A DNA stretch of 34,069 nt, from NCBI RefSeq assembly GCF_003605365.2, contig NZ_QYTU02000025.1:1-34069 (forward strand). Reading direction: 5' to 3'. Made by a program: the position numbers and the translations under genes. Source of the DNA: Siminovitchia fortis. Lineage in GTDB: Bacteria; Bacillota; Bacilli; Bacillales; Bacillaceae_C. Numbering within the stretch: position 1 is the stretch's first letter; each line of letters starts with the position of its first letter. Positions 1-6,952 of this stretch are shown in pieces. Under the pieces are notes generated by a model, which was not told the origin of the DNA, ran no database searches, and saw nothing but the letters and a program-made list of their open reading frames with translations.

Positions 1-50
1 AATTACACAAAATAATTTATACTCCCTCCATTTTCTTTAGATTAATCTTC

Positions 51-97
51 AGGACTGCGGGAAAATTCCATGAGCAGTCCTTTAAGTTTTCATTTTT
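51..97 (+). terminator. Hairpin with plus-strand T-rich tail
   Basis: An 8-bp perfect stem (AGGACTGC at 51-58 and GCAGTCCT at 74-81) is followed on the plus strand by a T-rich stretch up to 97. The T tail lies on the plus side, so it would best end a plus-strand gene left of the window. It also sits just past the stop of the minus-strand UPF0158 gene and may serve both. Confidence 0.5.
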
Positions 98-99
98 AG

Positions 100-564
100 C
101 TAAAAATATTCGATGTCATGATTCTCGCACCATTCAATTGCAATGTCTTTATAACATTTATCACGGAACTGATACCATTTGTCTTCCAAACCTAAATAAA
201 AAATTTTTTCCTTAAACCTTCTGAACGCACCCTTTCCCCTTATAGAGGAAAGCAGTTCGTTTCCAATGTCCTCATCTGGCAGAGAGTAACAAAAATTTTC
301 CATCATACTATACTCATGGATATCAAATTGGGTAGGAAGTGAAATATAGTTTTCTTCATTCTCCAAAATATCTATAGCCATTTTCATTTCCTCTTGCTGC
401 CAATCCGGTAAATGGTCATAAGGTTCATCGTCTTCAGCTTTTCGGAGTGCCGTATTATCAACCGCTATGATATCTCCTGTCTTCAGATTAAAAAAGGTAT
501 TGCTTTCATAAGACTGCATTTCCATTCCATCAATAACATCACTTAATTTAACTTTTGCTTTTAT
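100..564 (-). CDS. UPF0158 family protein, apparent AUA start
   Basis: Small acidic soluble protein that I place in the UPF0158 family; its function is unknown. The first ATG in frame is at 525 (141 residues), but the frame stays open upstream and encodes KAKVKLSDVIDG directly before MEMQS. This resembles the usual family N-terminus (KVKL.DIIEGMEMQS). No ATG, GTG or TTG lies in that stretch. An ATA codon at 564-562 is preceded by GGGGTG with a 7-nt gap, a good ribosome-site spacing. I therefore extend the gene to 564 (154 residues) with AUA as start, either a real rare start or an ATG-to-ATA change. An in-frame stop lies further up, so the extension is short. Certain: the open frame. Inferred: the start. 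Confidence 0.75.
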   Translation of the reverse strand: MKAKVKLSDVIDGMEMQSYESNTFFNLKTGDIIAVDNTALRKAEDDEPYDHLPDWQQEEMKMAIDILENEENYISLPTQFDIHEYSMMENFCYSLPDEDIGNELLSSIRGKGAFRRFKEKIFYLGLEDKWYQFRDKCYKDIAIEWCENHDIEYF

Positions 565-625
565 TTTCTTGCACCCCGCTATCGTTCTGTTCTTTTTTCC
601 ACATTTTATTTAAATGTTACTTTTA

Positions 626-1078
626 TTATAAAACGGAATCTTCATCAAAGACATTCCATTTTTCGTTATTTTTTTGAGCAGTTTCAGAGAGGTCCGTTTC
701 CATCTCCTTGTGGGTAATTCCAAACGGCACACCATTTTCTGTATAACCTGCTATGAAATAGAATGGCTCATCACTGTATATTTCCTCATATTGCTTCTGT
801 TTTCTCTCTCGTTTTTCTTTCTTTTTAAGCTTTTGCATTTTTCTGGCTTCCATGGCTTTTATTGCTTTTTGTCTCTCTTTCCCAGAAACCTTATAACCAA
901 GCATTTCCATTTCGGTTAATGCGCATAACTCATCAACACAAAACCTTTTGCAATACCCTTTAATTAAGTTTTTGCCTTCATATTTTTCCAGCCATTTTGT
1001 ATTTTTGACATGCTGCACCCGGCTTGTCCGTTTCATCCGTTTTCTTCGTGGTCCTTTGACTTTTTTTCCATTATACAT
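626..1078 (-). CDS. Conserved hypothetical basic protein
   Basis: About 150 residues, function not recognised. The N-terminal third is very basic (KKVKGPRRKRMKR near the start), the middle has two cysteines (GYCKRFCVDELC region) and a Lys/Glu-rich probable coiled-coil segment (around residues 75-105). The C-terminal part, with FYFIAGYTENGVPFG and an acidic tail, looks like a small folded domain. The frame can start at 1129, but that ATG has no ribosome site. The ATG at 1078 begins MYNGKKVKG and has a weak AAAGGA about 12 nt upstream, so I chose it. The charge pattern suggests nucleic-acid contact, but this is inference only. No partner gene is evident. Confidence 0.6.
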   Translation of the reverse strand: MYNGKKVKGPRRKRMKRTSRVQHVKNTKWLEKYEGKNLIKGYCKRFCVDELCALTEMEMLGYKVSGKERQKAIKAMEARKMQKLKKKEKRERKQKQYEEIYSDEPFYFIAGYTENGVPFGITHKEMETDLSETAQKNNEKWNVFDEDSVL

Positions 1079-1179
1079 ATAAATCGCCAATCCTTTAATC
1101 CAAAGATAAAATATAACTCTATCATACAATAGTTGAGCTATAATTAAATGACAGCAGTTTACAAATCAGAGGTGATTCG

Positions 1180-1806
1180 ATGAAAGCAGCCCTCATTTCC
1201 GCCACGAAGAATTCTATCAAGCCTATTGAACAAGCCTTTGAAAAATATGCCCCTGAGATTGAATATGTCCATTTATTGGATTCAGATCTGTTAAACATGA
1301 TGGAAAGAGACGGATTATTAACAAAAGAAATGATTGATCGATTCATAGACTTGTGCAGGCTGGCAGTCAAATCAAAAGTGGATGTCATCCAACTGACATG
1401 TTCTGCGTTCAACGATGCGGTTGACGTATTGCGGCCGGTTTTCCAAGTTCCGATTTTCCGTTCAGATCAGGCAATGCTCGATAAAGCACTGAAATATAAA
1501 AAGGTAGGCCTTATTTCGACCGTTAAGGAGACACCCATCGCTTTAAGCAATTATTTAAAGAGACAGAACCCTGATATCGAAATACTTTCAAAGGTGGATG
1601 ATGGGGCAATCCACCTCCTCTCAAAAGGGAAATTGGCAGAACATGATTCCCGGGTGCTGACTATGATTAATGAAATAACCGATCAGGTGGATGTCATAGT
1701 GCTTTCCCAATACAGCATGGAGCATATTGCAAGCCAAATCAATCTTGAGCTCCCGATATTAACCGCGGCAAAAGAAACTGTCCTGCATTTAAAGTCATTG
1801 TTATAG
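1180..1806 (+). CDS. Asp/Glu racemase-superfamily protein
   Basis: A 208-residue protein of the Asp/Glu/hydantoin racemase superfamily, cytosolic, which usually acts on a carbon next to a carboxylate by two-base chemistry. The first half carries the catalytic-Cys motif (QLTCSAF, about residue 73), then PIFRSDQAM and KKVGLISTVKET. In the second half, where classical racemases have the second Cys (CTG/CTS), this protein has VIVLSQYSM, so one catalytic Cys is replaced, as in some uncharacterised subfamilies with an AQxSM motif. The start is supported by AGAGGTGA four to five nt before the ATG. It is monocistronic, and a strong hairpin follows it. The substrate is unknown; proximity to amino-acid decarboxylases on the other strand is suggestive only. 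Confidence 0.8.
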   Translation: MKAALISATKNSIKPIEQAFEKYAPEIEYVHLLDSDLLNMMERDGLLTKEMIDRFIDLCRLAVKSKVDVIQLTCSAFNDAVDVLRPVFQVPIFRSDQAMLDKALKYKKVGLISTVKETPIALSNYLKRQNPDIEILSKVDDGAIHLLSKGKLAEHDSRVLTMINEITDQVDVIVLSQYSMEHIASQINLELPILTAAKETVLHLKSLL

Positions 1807-1807
1807 G

Positions 1808-1836
1808 AAAGCCGGGCATTTTTGTCGCCCGGCTTT
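1808..1836. terminator. Bidirectional hairpin between convergent genes
   Basis: Perfect 10-bp stem AAAGCCGGGC / GCCCGGCTTT with a 9-nt loop, between the stop of the plus-strand racemase-like gene and the stop of the minus-strand decarboxylase. T-tracts are short on both sides, so a shared terminator is likely but of moderate strength. Confidence 0.7.
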
Positions 1837-1842
1837 AAAGTA

Positions 1843-3336
1843 TCATTTAATTATATACAAAGTTTCCATCGAATCATCAGAAGGGCTCTGGAAATATGCG
1901 CCCATTTCGTGCAGTTGTTTGATTGAATCTACATGCCTTTTTGTAATTTCCTCACCCGGGTTTAATAATGGAATTCCAGGAGGGTACGGAAGGACCGTTT
2001 CAGCACATAAAGAACCGATGGCTTCATCCAATTTCACCTTGTGGCGCGGCCTGTGAAAGGCATCTTGCAGGCTCATTTTCGGCTCATATACTGTCCCTTC
2101 CTCTTCAAACATAATAATGTCCTTTTTTTCATGAGGAGTCACAGAAAGCTCCAGCAACTTTTGATCAATCGCTTTAACGGCCTCTACAACTTTATCAATA
2201 TCTTCTTCTTTTTCATTTAAGGAAAATAAAAAGACGATATTGCGGGGGTCGCCGATTTCTGCCACAGCCCCCTGGTCATAAAAAAGGTCGAGCAGGTGGT
2301 ATCCGGATACAGATTCATCTTTGGAGGCGATGATCCATTTAAGCGGATCCCTGCGTTGGACCTCTGCGCTTCCTGCCCAAATCGATAGTGACTTAAGTTC
2401 TTTTGTCAGCTCTTCCCTTCTTCTTTCCAATCTTTGAACCGTATCTTTTAAATGGTCCCTTCCGCGTTCCACCAAATATCTTCTGGCAAGATCGAGTGAG
2501 CCAAGTAGCAAATACGACGGGCTTGTTGACTGGATCATTCCCAGCACCCTTGCCAACCGCTCCCGATCTACAATGTCTCCTTTAACATGAAGCATGGAAG
2601 ACATATGCATGGATGTCAGCATCTTATGGGTGGATTGGACCACAAGATTTGCCCCCATTGAAAGGGCTGAAGGGGGAACTTCATCAGCTTGGCCGAAATG
2701 AGCGCCGTGTGCCTCGTCAACAATTAACGGAACTCCAGCCTGCCTGCAAACCTCCGCCAATCGGGAAATGTCCTGGCTCATTCCATAATAATTCGGGTTT
2801 GTCACCCATATCCCTTTTACATCGGGATTTTCAGCCAATGCTTCTTCAAAATGATGGAGATCCGGTACCATTGCCGCTTTTGTAACGGACTCAATGGCGG
2901 GAGCTATGTAAATCGGATGGGCGCCGGCAAGAAGCAGTCCGTTAAATACTGACTTATGCATATTCCTCTGAACGAGTATTTTGTCTCCAGGGCTGCAAAT
3001 CGTCAGTGCAACACCCAGATTTCCGATTGTACTTCCTCCAACGAGAAAGAATGTATCGTCAGCCCCAAAAGCATCGGCTGCTAAGTTCTGCGCTTCCAGG
3101 ATTGAGTCAGTTGGCTGATGAAGGTCATCAATTCCTTTTATACAAGTCGCATCAATTTTTAATACATTGGAAAAATGATGCTGGGCATCTTTGTCAAAAA
3201 CACGCCCGTCTTTGTGCCCCGGCACGTGCATGGAAGTGCGGTTTGTCTCTTCGTATAAACAAAGCGCCTCATAAAGCGGAGCTTTAGAGTGGTTCAATTT
3301 ATTTAATTTCGGTACAGAAGTTTTTATCATATTCAT
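1843..3336 (-). CDS. Orn/Lys/Arg decarboxylase, SpeA type (copy 1)
   Basis: PLP-dependent fold-I decarboxylase of the short Bacillus SpeA class (497 residues; B. subtilis SpeA is about 490), converting arginine or lysine to agmatine or cadaverine in the cytosol. Motifs: HVPGHKDGR (about 37-45), GGSTIGN (100-106), WVTNPNYYGM (177-186), DEAHGAH (207-213) and STHKM with the Schiff-base lysine at about residue 238. The C-terminal domain ends with YPPGIPLL. The frame is open to 3354, but GGGGGA lies inside that extension six nt before the ATG at 3336, so that ATG is chosen. A paralogue at 6953-8452 is very similar throughout (by eye about three quarters identical). Unlike that copy, no sigma-54 promoter is visible here. 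Substrate (Arg or Lys) cannot be read from sequence; the LysP-like neighbour favours lysine. Confidence 0.92.
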   Translation of the reverse strand: MNMIKTSVPKLNKLNHSKAPLYEALCLYEETNRTSMHVPGHKDGRVFDKDAQHHFSNVLKIDATCIKGIDDLHQPTDSILEAQNLAADAFGADDTFFLVGGSTIGNLGVALTICSPGDKILVQRNMHKSVFNGLLLAGAHPIYIAPAIESVTKAAMVPDLHHFEEALAENPDVKGIWVTNPNYYGMSQDISRLAEVCRQAGVPLIVDEAHGAHFGQADEVPPSALSMGANLVVQSTHKMLTSMHMSSMLHVKGDIVDRERLARVLGMIQSTSPSYLLLGSLDLARRYLVERGRDHLKDTVQRLERRREELTKELKSLSIWAGSAEVQRRDPLKWIIASKDESVSGYHLLDLFYDQGAVAEIGDPRNIVFLFSLNEKEEDIDKVVEAVKAIDQKLLELSVTPHEKKDIIMFEEEGTVYEPKMSLQDAFHRPRHKVKLDEAIGSLCAETVLPYPPGIPLLNPGEEITKRHVDSIKQLHEMGAYFQSPSDDSMETLYIIK

Positions 3337-3380
3337 ACACGTTCCCCCATTCATTGTTAATACCTGTCATATGTATTCGC

Positions 3381-3455
3381 TTACATGGAGCATTTTAGCA
3401 TATTTATAAAAATACTGAATGCATCTGCCGTTCGTAAGGCTTCCAATCTGCTCAT
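3381..3455 (-). CDS. Putative 24-residue leader ORF before decarboxylase copy 1
   Basis: ATG at 3455, 24 codons, stop TAA at 3381-3383, ending 45 nt before the decarboxylase start. A strong Shine-Dalgarno GGGAGGG lies four nt upstream, better than many real genes here. The peptide has Arg, Leu, Ala and a Met-Leu-Lys-Cys tail and shows no run of one codon that would make it a classic attenuator. It could be a translated leader, a small protein, or chance. The ribosome site is the main support. Confidence 0.35.
   Translation of the reverse strand: MSRLEALRTADAFSIFINMLKCSM
3392..3419 (-). promoter_or_regulatory. Candidate extended -10 promoter of decarboxylase copy 1
   Basis: On the minus strand TGCTAAAAT (extended -10, element at 3397-3392) lies 16 nt after TTCAGT (3419-3414), a weak -35. 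A transcript from here would start close to 3385 and skip the small leader ORF. Predicted by eye only. Confidence 0.35.
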
Positions 3456-3515
3456 GCTACCCTCCCTTTTTTCACTTGGGTTGCTCATTTTCTAAAAATT
3501 GACTTTGAATAACAG

Positions 3516-3543
3516 TAAAATAAAAATCCTCTTTTTAAGAGGA
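3516..3543 (-). terminator. Terminator hairpin in the hpaB-decarboxylase gap
   Basis: Perfect 7-bp stem TCCTCTT / AAGAGGA with a 3-nt loop, followed on the minus strand by TTTTTATTTT. The simplest role is ending the hpaB-like gene, whose stop is about 80 nt upstream. It also lies downstream of a good SigA-like promoter, so it could act as a leader terminator for decarboxylase copy 1. Confidence 0.75.
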
Positions 3544-3575
3544 GTGCGCAATATTCATCAAAAGAATGTAAATCG

Positions 3576-3604
3576 ATATTATTATAACTTTTCAATATAG
3601 TCAA
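3576..3604 (-). promoter_or_regulatory. SigA-type promoter upstream of decarboxylase copy 1
   Basis: TTGACT (3604-3599), a 17-nt spacer and TAATAT (3581-3576) on the minus strand, just after the stop of the hpaB-like gene. Start would fall near 3570, giving a leader of about 230 nt that contains a terminator hairpin and the 24-codon ORF before the decarboxylase. Confidence 0.5.
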
Positions 3605-3622
3605 TTGGGGTTATTTCTAAAA

Positions 3623-5065
3623 CTATTTATTTTTAAGAAATTTGTCGACTATATCAATAGGGTAATCTTTTGGGTAATTTTTATATAAATAGGTCGATAA
3701 TCGTACAGGATCGCCGAAAAAATACCTTTCATACTGAATTTGTCTTGTTCCAAACGGGCTCATTGTCAGATCCCATGCCAAACGGAATAGCTTTACTCTA
3801 TCCGGAGCGGATCTGCTTTCTCCCCTTAGATACTTTTCAAGATCCGCAGCAATATTACTGTCAAAGTCATTTTCAGTAGGCAACGTTACCATCCCGCTGG
3901 CTCCTATCAATTGGATAATCTCACAAAAACGGGGGTAAACTTTCGGGAATACAGTTCCGGCAACCTGCAATGGAATCATACTTGGACGCATAATCCCAAA
4001 TTCGTCCAACTCCGCATCATTTTCCGATTTCTCCAGCAAAGCTTTCATTGTCTCAAGCCCGACAATGATTTCTGAAAGTTTATCTTGGATATGCTGATAC
4101 TCGTCCACATTGATCGTTTCGACCATTGATTGGGCGACACCGAGGATGAACTCTGTTTTTGCTATTTGTCTGATAATCACTTGGTGATAGGCAAAAGGGT
4201 AAAAGGAACTGCGCAGCTTTAAATCCGTTGCAGCATCAACATTATCGTAGAAAAATACCTTTTCCCAAGGAACCAATACGTGATCAAATACAACGATTGA
4301 ATCCATTTCTTCATATTGGGAACTGAGGGGGTGGTTAAAAAAAGAATCCCCGCCAACAAATGATTCCCTGCAGATGAATTTAAGGCCTTTTGTATCGGAA
4401 GGAATGGAAAAGGCAAAGGCTTCATCTGGATCAAAGAAAAATCTGGGAGCGGTGTAAACCAATACCTCGTCAGTCATTCCTCCCTGCGTTGCCAGAAGAC
4501 GTGCCCCTTTAATGACAAGCCCCTTTTTATTTTTTTCAATTACTTTGGCTGAAATGGGATCCTTTGAAAAACCTAAATTGAGCTGGGAACGATTGATTTG
4601 AGGAGTAATAAAAGTGTGGGTAAATGACAAATCTTTCTTCATGGCTCTTTCATATAATGACTGGATATTTTCAGGAAAGCAATTATTTCTTCCTTTTAAC
4701 AAAGGGGCAGAAGCTGCATAGCTCATAATGGCAGTATTCATATAATCCGGGCTTCTTCCGATCATTCCGTGAGTGTGCCGGGCCCAGTGTTCGATCATTT
4801 TTCTCCTTCTTTTTAGATCCTGTTTAGTCTTTGGCTGCAAGTAAGACAATCCAACCGATTCTTTTTTATCTTGAATGGAAAAAGTCATCTCATCTTTTAT
4901 CTTAGGGTCGTTTTGCATATCATAAAGTGATGATATTGTCTGAATGATTCCCTTGAAAGCAGGGTGTTCAGAAATATTTCCTTCAATCTTATTGCCATCA
5001 AACCAAATTTCAATGTCCAATCTGTTTAAACGGGCGATAAAATCTTTCCCGGCAATGGTTCCCAT
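3623..5065 (-). CDS. 4-hydroxyphenylacetate 3-hydroxylase (HpaB/YoaI) family oxygenase
   Basis: FADH2-using aromatic hydroxylase large component, 480 residues, the usual family length. Such enzymes ortho-hydroxylate phenols using reduced flavin from a separate reductase. Signatures: HWARHTHGMIGRSPDYMN (about 90-107), TFITPQINRS, GARLLATQGGMTDEV, and a C-terminal helical part with GASGMVTLP. The cysteine and histidine ligands of the related 4-hydroxybutyryl-CoA dehydratase are not evident, so hydroxylase is preferred. The frame opens at 5092, but AAGGAG lies seven nt before the ATG at 5065, making that the start. No HpaC reductase or catechol-cleavage genes are nearby. The leader between this gene and the lysP terminator contains a long split inverted repeat. 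The real substrate is unknown. Confidence 0.85.
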   Translation of the reverse strand: MGTIAGKDFIARLNRLDIEIWFDGNKIEGNISEHPAFKGIIQTISSLYDMQNDPKIKDEMTFSIQDKKESVGLSYLQPKTKQDLKRRRKMIEHWARHTHGMIGRSPDYMNTAIMSYAASAPLLKGRNNCFPENIQSLYERAMKKDLSFTHTFITPQINRSQLNLGFSKDPISAKVIEKNKKGLVIKGARLLATQGGMTDEVLVYTAPRFFFDPDEAFAFSIPSDTKGLKFICRESFVGGDSFFNHPLSSQYEEMDSIVVFDHVLVPWEKVFFYDNVDAATDLKLRSSFYPFAYHQVIIRQIAKTEFILGVAQSMVETINVDEYQHIQDKLSEIIVGLETMKALLEKSENDAELDEFGIMRPSMIPLQVAGTVFPKVYPRFCEIIQLIGASGMVTLPTENDFDSNIAADLEKYLRGESRSAPDRVKLFRLAWDLTMSPFGTRQIQYERYFFGDPVRLSTYLYKNYPKDYPIDIVDKFLKNK

Positions 5066-5100
5066 TTTCTCACTCCTTCTGTTTGGCACCATATCAATTA

Positions 5101-5190
5101 ATCTGCGTTTTTGTTTTCATTTTATTGGATCAGGCATTTGTTTATTCTGTATTTTAAGGAGCAAAAAGCGAAATTTGATCCAACGCAGAT
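5101..5190 (-). promoter_or_regulatory. Split inverted repeat in the leader of the hpaB-like gene
   Basis: The 15 nt at 5190-5176 (minus strand) are complementary to two separated segments downstream: TGATCCAA at 5132-5125 and AACGCAGAT at 5109-5101. The transcript could fold into a stem with a 15-nt bulge about 35 nt before the ribosome site. The element lies between the lysP terminator and the hpaB start, so it would be part of the hpaB leader. Function unknown. Confidence 0.4.
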
Positions 5191-5201
5191 GTAGTTAGAC
5201 G

Positions 5202-5243
5202 AAAAAAGCCGCAATCTTTGATTGAAATCAAGATTGCGGCTTT
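5202..5243 (-). terminator. Rho-independent terminator of the lysP-like gene
   Basis: Long stem AAAGCCGCAATCTTGATT paired with AATCAAAGATTGCGGCTTT, then six T on the minus strand, 17 nt past the permease stop. It separates the permease transcript from the hpaB-like gene. Confidence 0.9.
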
Positions 5244-5259
5244 GAATGCCGGGCTGTAC

Positions 5260-6795
5260 CTATTTTAGCTTCATATCTCCAGGCCGATTTTCGCCGGTTC
5301 TTTCGGCTGTGCTGAAGTCACATTCCTTCAATGGAACAACCTTTGTTTTCTTAACAATTTTATACCCCAGCCATACAGCGATGAACAAAGGAAGCCCGAT
5401 ATAGGAGACTAGCGCGCCGTTCCAGTCTATCGAACCGCTTGTAAATGCACTGTAGTTTTGGCCGAGTATGACAAAGATACAAAGGGCAAGGGCAAACAGA
5501 GGTCCAAATGGGAACCATTTTGCCTTGTACGGAAGATCATCCAGACTTCTTCCTTGGGCAACGTACGCCCGGCGGAACCGATAATGGCTGAGCGAGATGC
5601 CTACCCACGCTATAAACCCGGACATCCCTGATGCATTCAGAAGCCAAATATAGACAGCACCATCGCCAAAGAAGGAAGCAAGGAATGCAAGGCAGCCGAC
5701 CAATGAGGTGGCAACCAACGCCCGGACAGGTACGCCTCTTTTATCAAGCCGGCCAAAAAACTTTGGAGCTTTCCCTTCCCTAGCCAAATCCCATAACATC
5801 CGGGTAGAAGCGTACAAACCGGAGCTTCCGGCAGACATCACGGAAGTTAAAATGATCGCATTCATGACGGAGGCGGCAAAAGCGACACCTGCCTGATCAA
5901 ATACAAGCGTGAAAGGGCTAACGGTCACATCTTCGCTTGCCAAACTTTCTGTTGTATACGGAATGATCAAGCTGATGACTAAGATGGCGAATATATAAAA
6001 CAGAAGAATCCGCCAAAAAACCGACCGGACAGCTTTCGGAATGGATTTGGCAGGGTTGTCCGTTTCGCCGGCTGCCACTCCGAATAGTTCAGTTCCCTGG
6101 AAAGAGTATCCCGCTGCCATGAATATCCCCAAAATTGTCATGAATCCGCCATTGAACGGCCCTTCGCCGACATGGAAGTTTTTAAATCCGATGAACTCTC
6201 CGCCCATGATCCCAAAAATCATTAGAACACCGACAATCAAGAAAACAATAACTGTTACAACTTTGATCATGGAAAACCAATATTCAGATTCTCCGAAGCC
6301 TTTGACAGAAAGATAGTTTAATAGAAAAATAATTCCTAAACAGAGGCCGCTCCAAAGGATGGAAGGACTGTCGGGAAACCAGAATTTCATGATTAAAGTA
6401 ACCGCTGCCAATTCGGAAGCTATCGTAATGGCCCAGTTATACCAATAGTTCCAACCCAGGGCGAACCCTAATGCAGGATCGACAAAACGGGTTCCGTAGG
6501 TGCTGAACGAACCGGCTACAGGCATGAATGCGGACATTTCCGCAAGACTGACCATGACAAAATAAACCATAATCCCGATTGCTCCATAGGCAAGAAGTGC
6601 TCCGCCGGGCCCGGCAGTATGAATAGCTGTTCCGCTGGCGAGGAATAAACCGGTCCCAATTGTGCCGCCAAGAGCGATCATCGTTAGATGCCTTGACTTT
6701 AATTTCCTCTTTAATTCTTGTGGAGGCTGGCCTGCATCCACGTTGCCTGTTTCATTTTTTGCAATAAAAGATTGTTCGGCGGCATGATGTTGCAT
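5260..6795 (-). CDS. LysP-like amino acid permease (APC superfamily)
   Basis: Proton-coupled basic amino acid importer of the AAT family in the APC superfamily, 511 residues with about 12 TM helices. The stretch RKLKSRHLTMIALGGTIGTGLF (about 30-51) is the family N-terminal signature, and ALGWNYWYNWAITIASEL, NYLSVKGFGESEYWFSMIK and GTELFGVAAGET match LysP closely as I recall it. The start has AAAGGAGG 11 nt upstream. An inverted repeat (6826-6847) lies just before the ribosome site. It has its own terminator and sits between the two decarboxylase copies, so lysine (possibly arginine or ornithine) uptake feeding decarboxylation is the likely role. Specificity is inferred by similarity, not shown. 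Confidence 0.88.
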   Translation of the reverse strand: MQHHAAEQSFIAKNETGNVDAGQPPQELKRKLKSRHLTMIALGGTIGTGLFLASGTAIHTAGPGGALLAYGAIGIMVYFVMVSLAEMSAFMPVAGSFSTYGTRFVDPALGFALGWNYWYNWAITIASELAAVTLIMKFWFPDSPSILWSGLCLGIIFLLNYLSVKGFGESEYWFSMIKVVTVIVFLIVGVLMIFGIMGGEFIGFKNFHVGEGPFNGGFMTILGIFMAAGYSFQGTELFGVAAGETDNPAKSIPKAVRSVFWRILLFYIFAILVISLIIPYTTESLASEDVTVSPFTLVFDQAGVAFAASVMNAIILTSVMSAGSSGLYASTRMLWDLAREGKAPKFFGRLDKRGVPVRALVATSLVGCLAFLASFFGDGAVYIWLLNASGMSGFIAWVGISLSHYRFRRAYVAQGRSLDDLPYKAKWFPFGPLFALALCIFVILGQNYSAFTSGSIDWNGALVSYIGLPLFIAVWLGYKIVKKTKVVPLKECDFSTAERTGENRPGDMKLK

Positions 6796-6825
6796 AAATA
6801 CGAGTTCCTCCTTTTACGTGGTGTC

Positions 6826-6847
6826 TAATGGGTTTACCCTCCCATTA
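6826..6847 (-). promoter_or_regulatory. Inverted repeat next to the lysP ribosome site
   Basis: TAATGGG, an 8-nt spacer, CCCATTA: a perfect 7-bp inverted repeat about a dozen nt upstream of the AAAGGAGG of the permease gene. It could be an operator or a small leader hairpin influencing initiation. Confidence 0.4.
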
Positions 6848-6909
6848 TTTGTTGTTTGTTTGAAGGAGTAACTTTGACTTCCCTCATTCAAAACCCGTTT
6901 CGAAATTTT

Positions 6910-6946
6910 AAGAGAAACCAGCCGCTTCCCTAACCGCGGCTGGGTT
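6910..6946 (-). terminator. Terminator of decarboxylase copy 2
   Basis: Stem CCAGCCGC / GCGGCTGG with a 10-nt loop, then TTTCTCTT on the minus strand, just past the decarboxylase stop. Confidence 0.8.
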
Positions 6947-6952
6947 ACCTCA

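Noticed and set aside
3623-5065. 4-hydroxybutyryl-CoA dehydratase (AbfD) instead of hydroxylase
   Set aside because: The Cys/His iron-sulfur ligands of AbfD are not evident, while the hydroxylase motif GRSPDYMN is.
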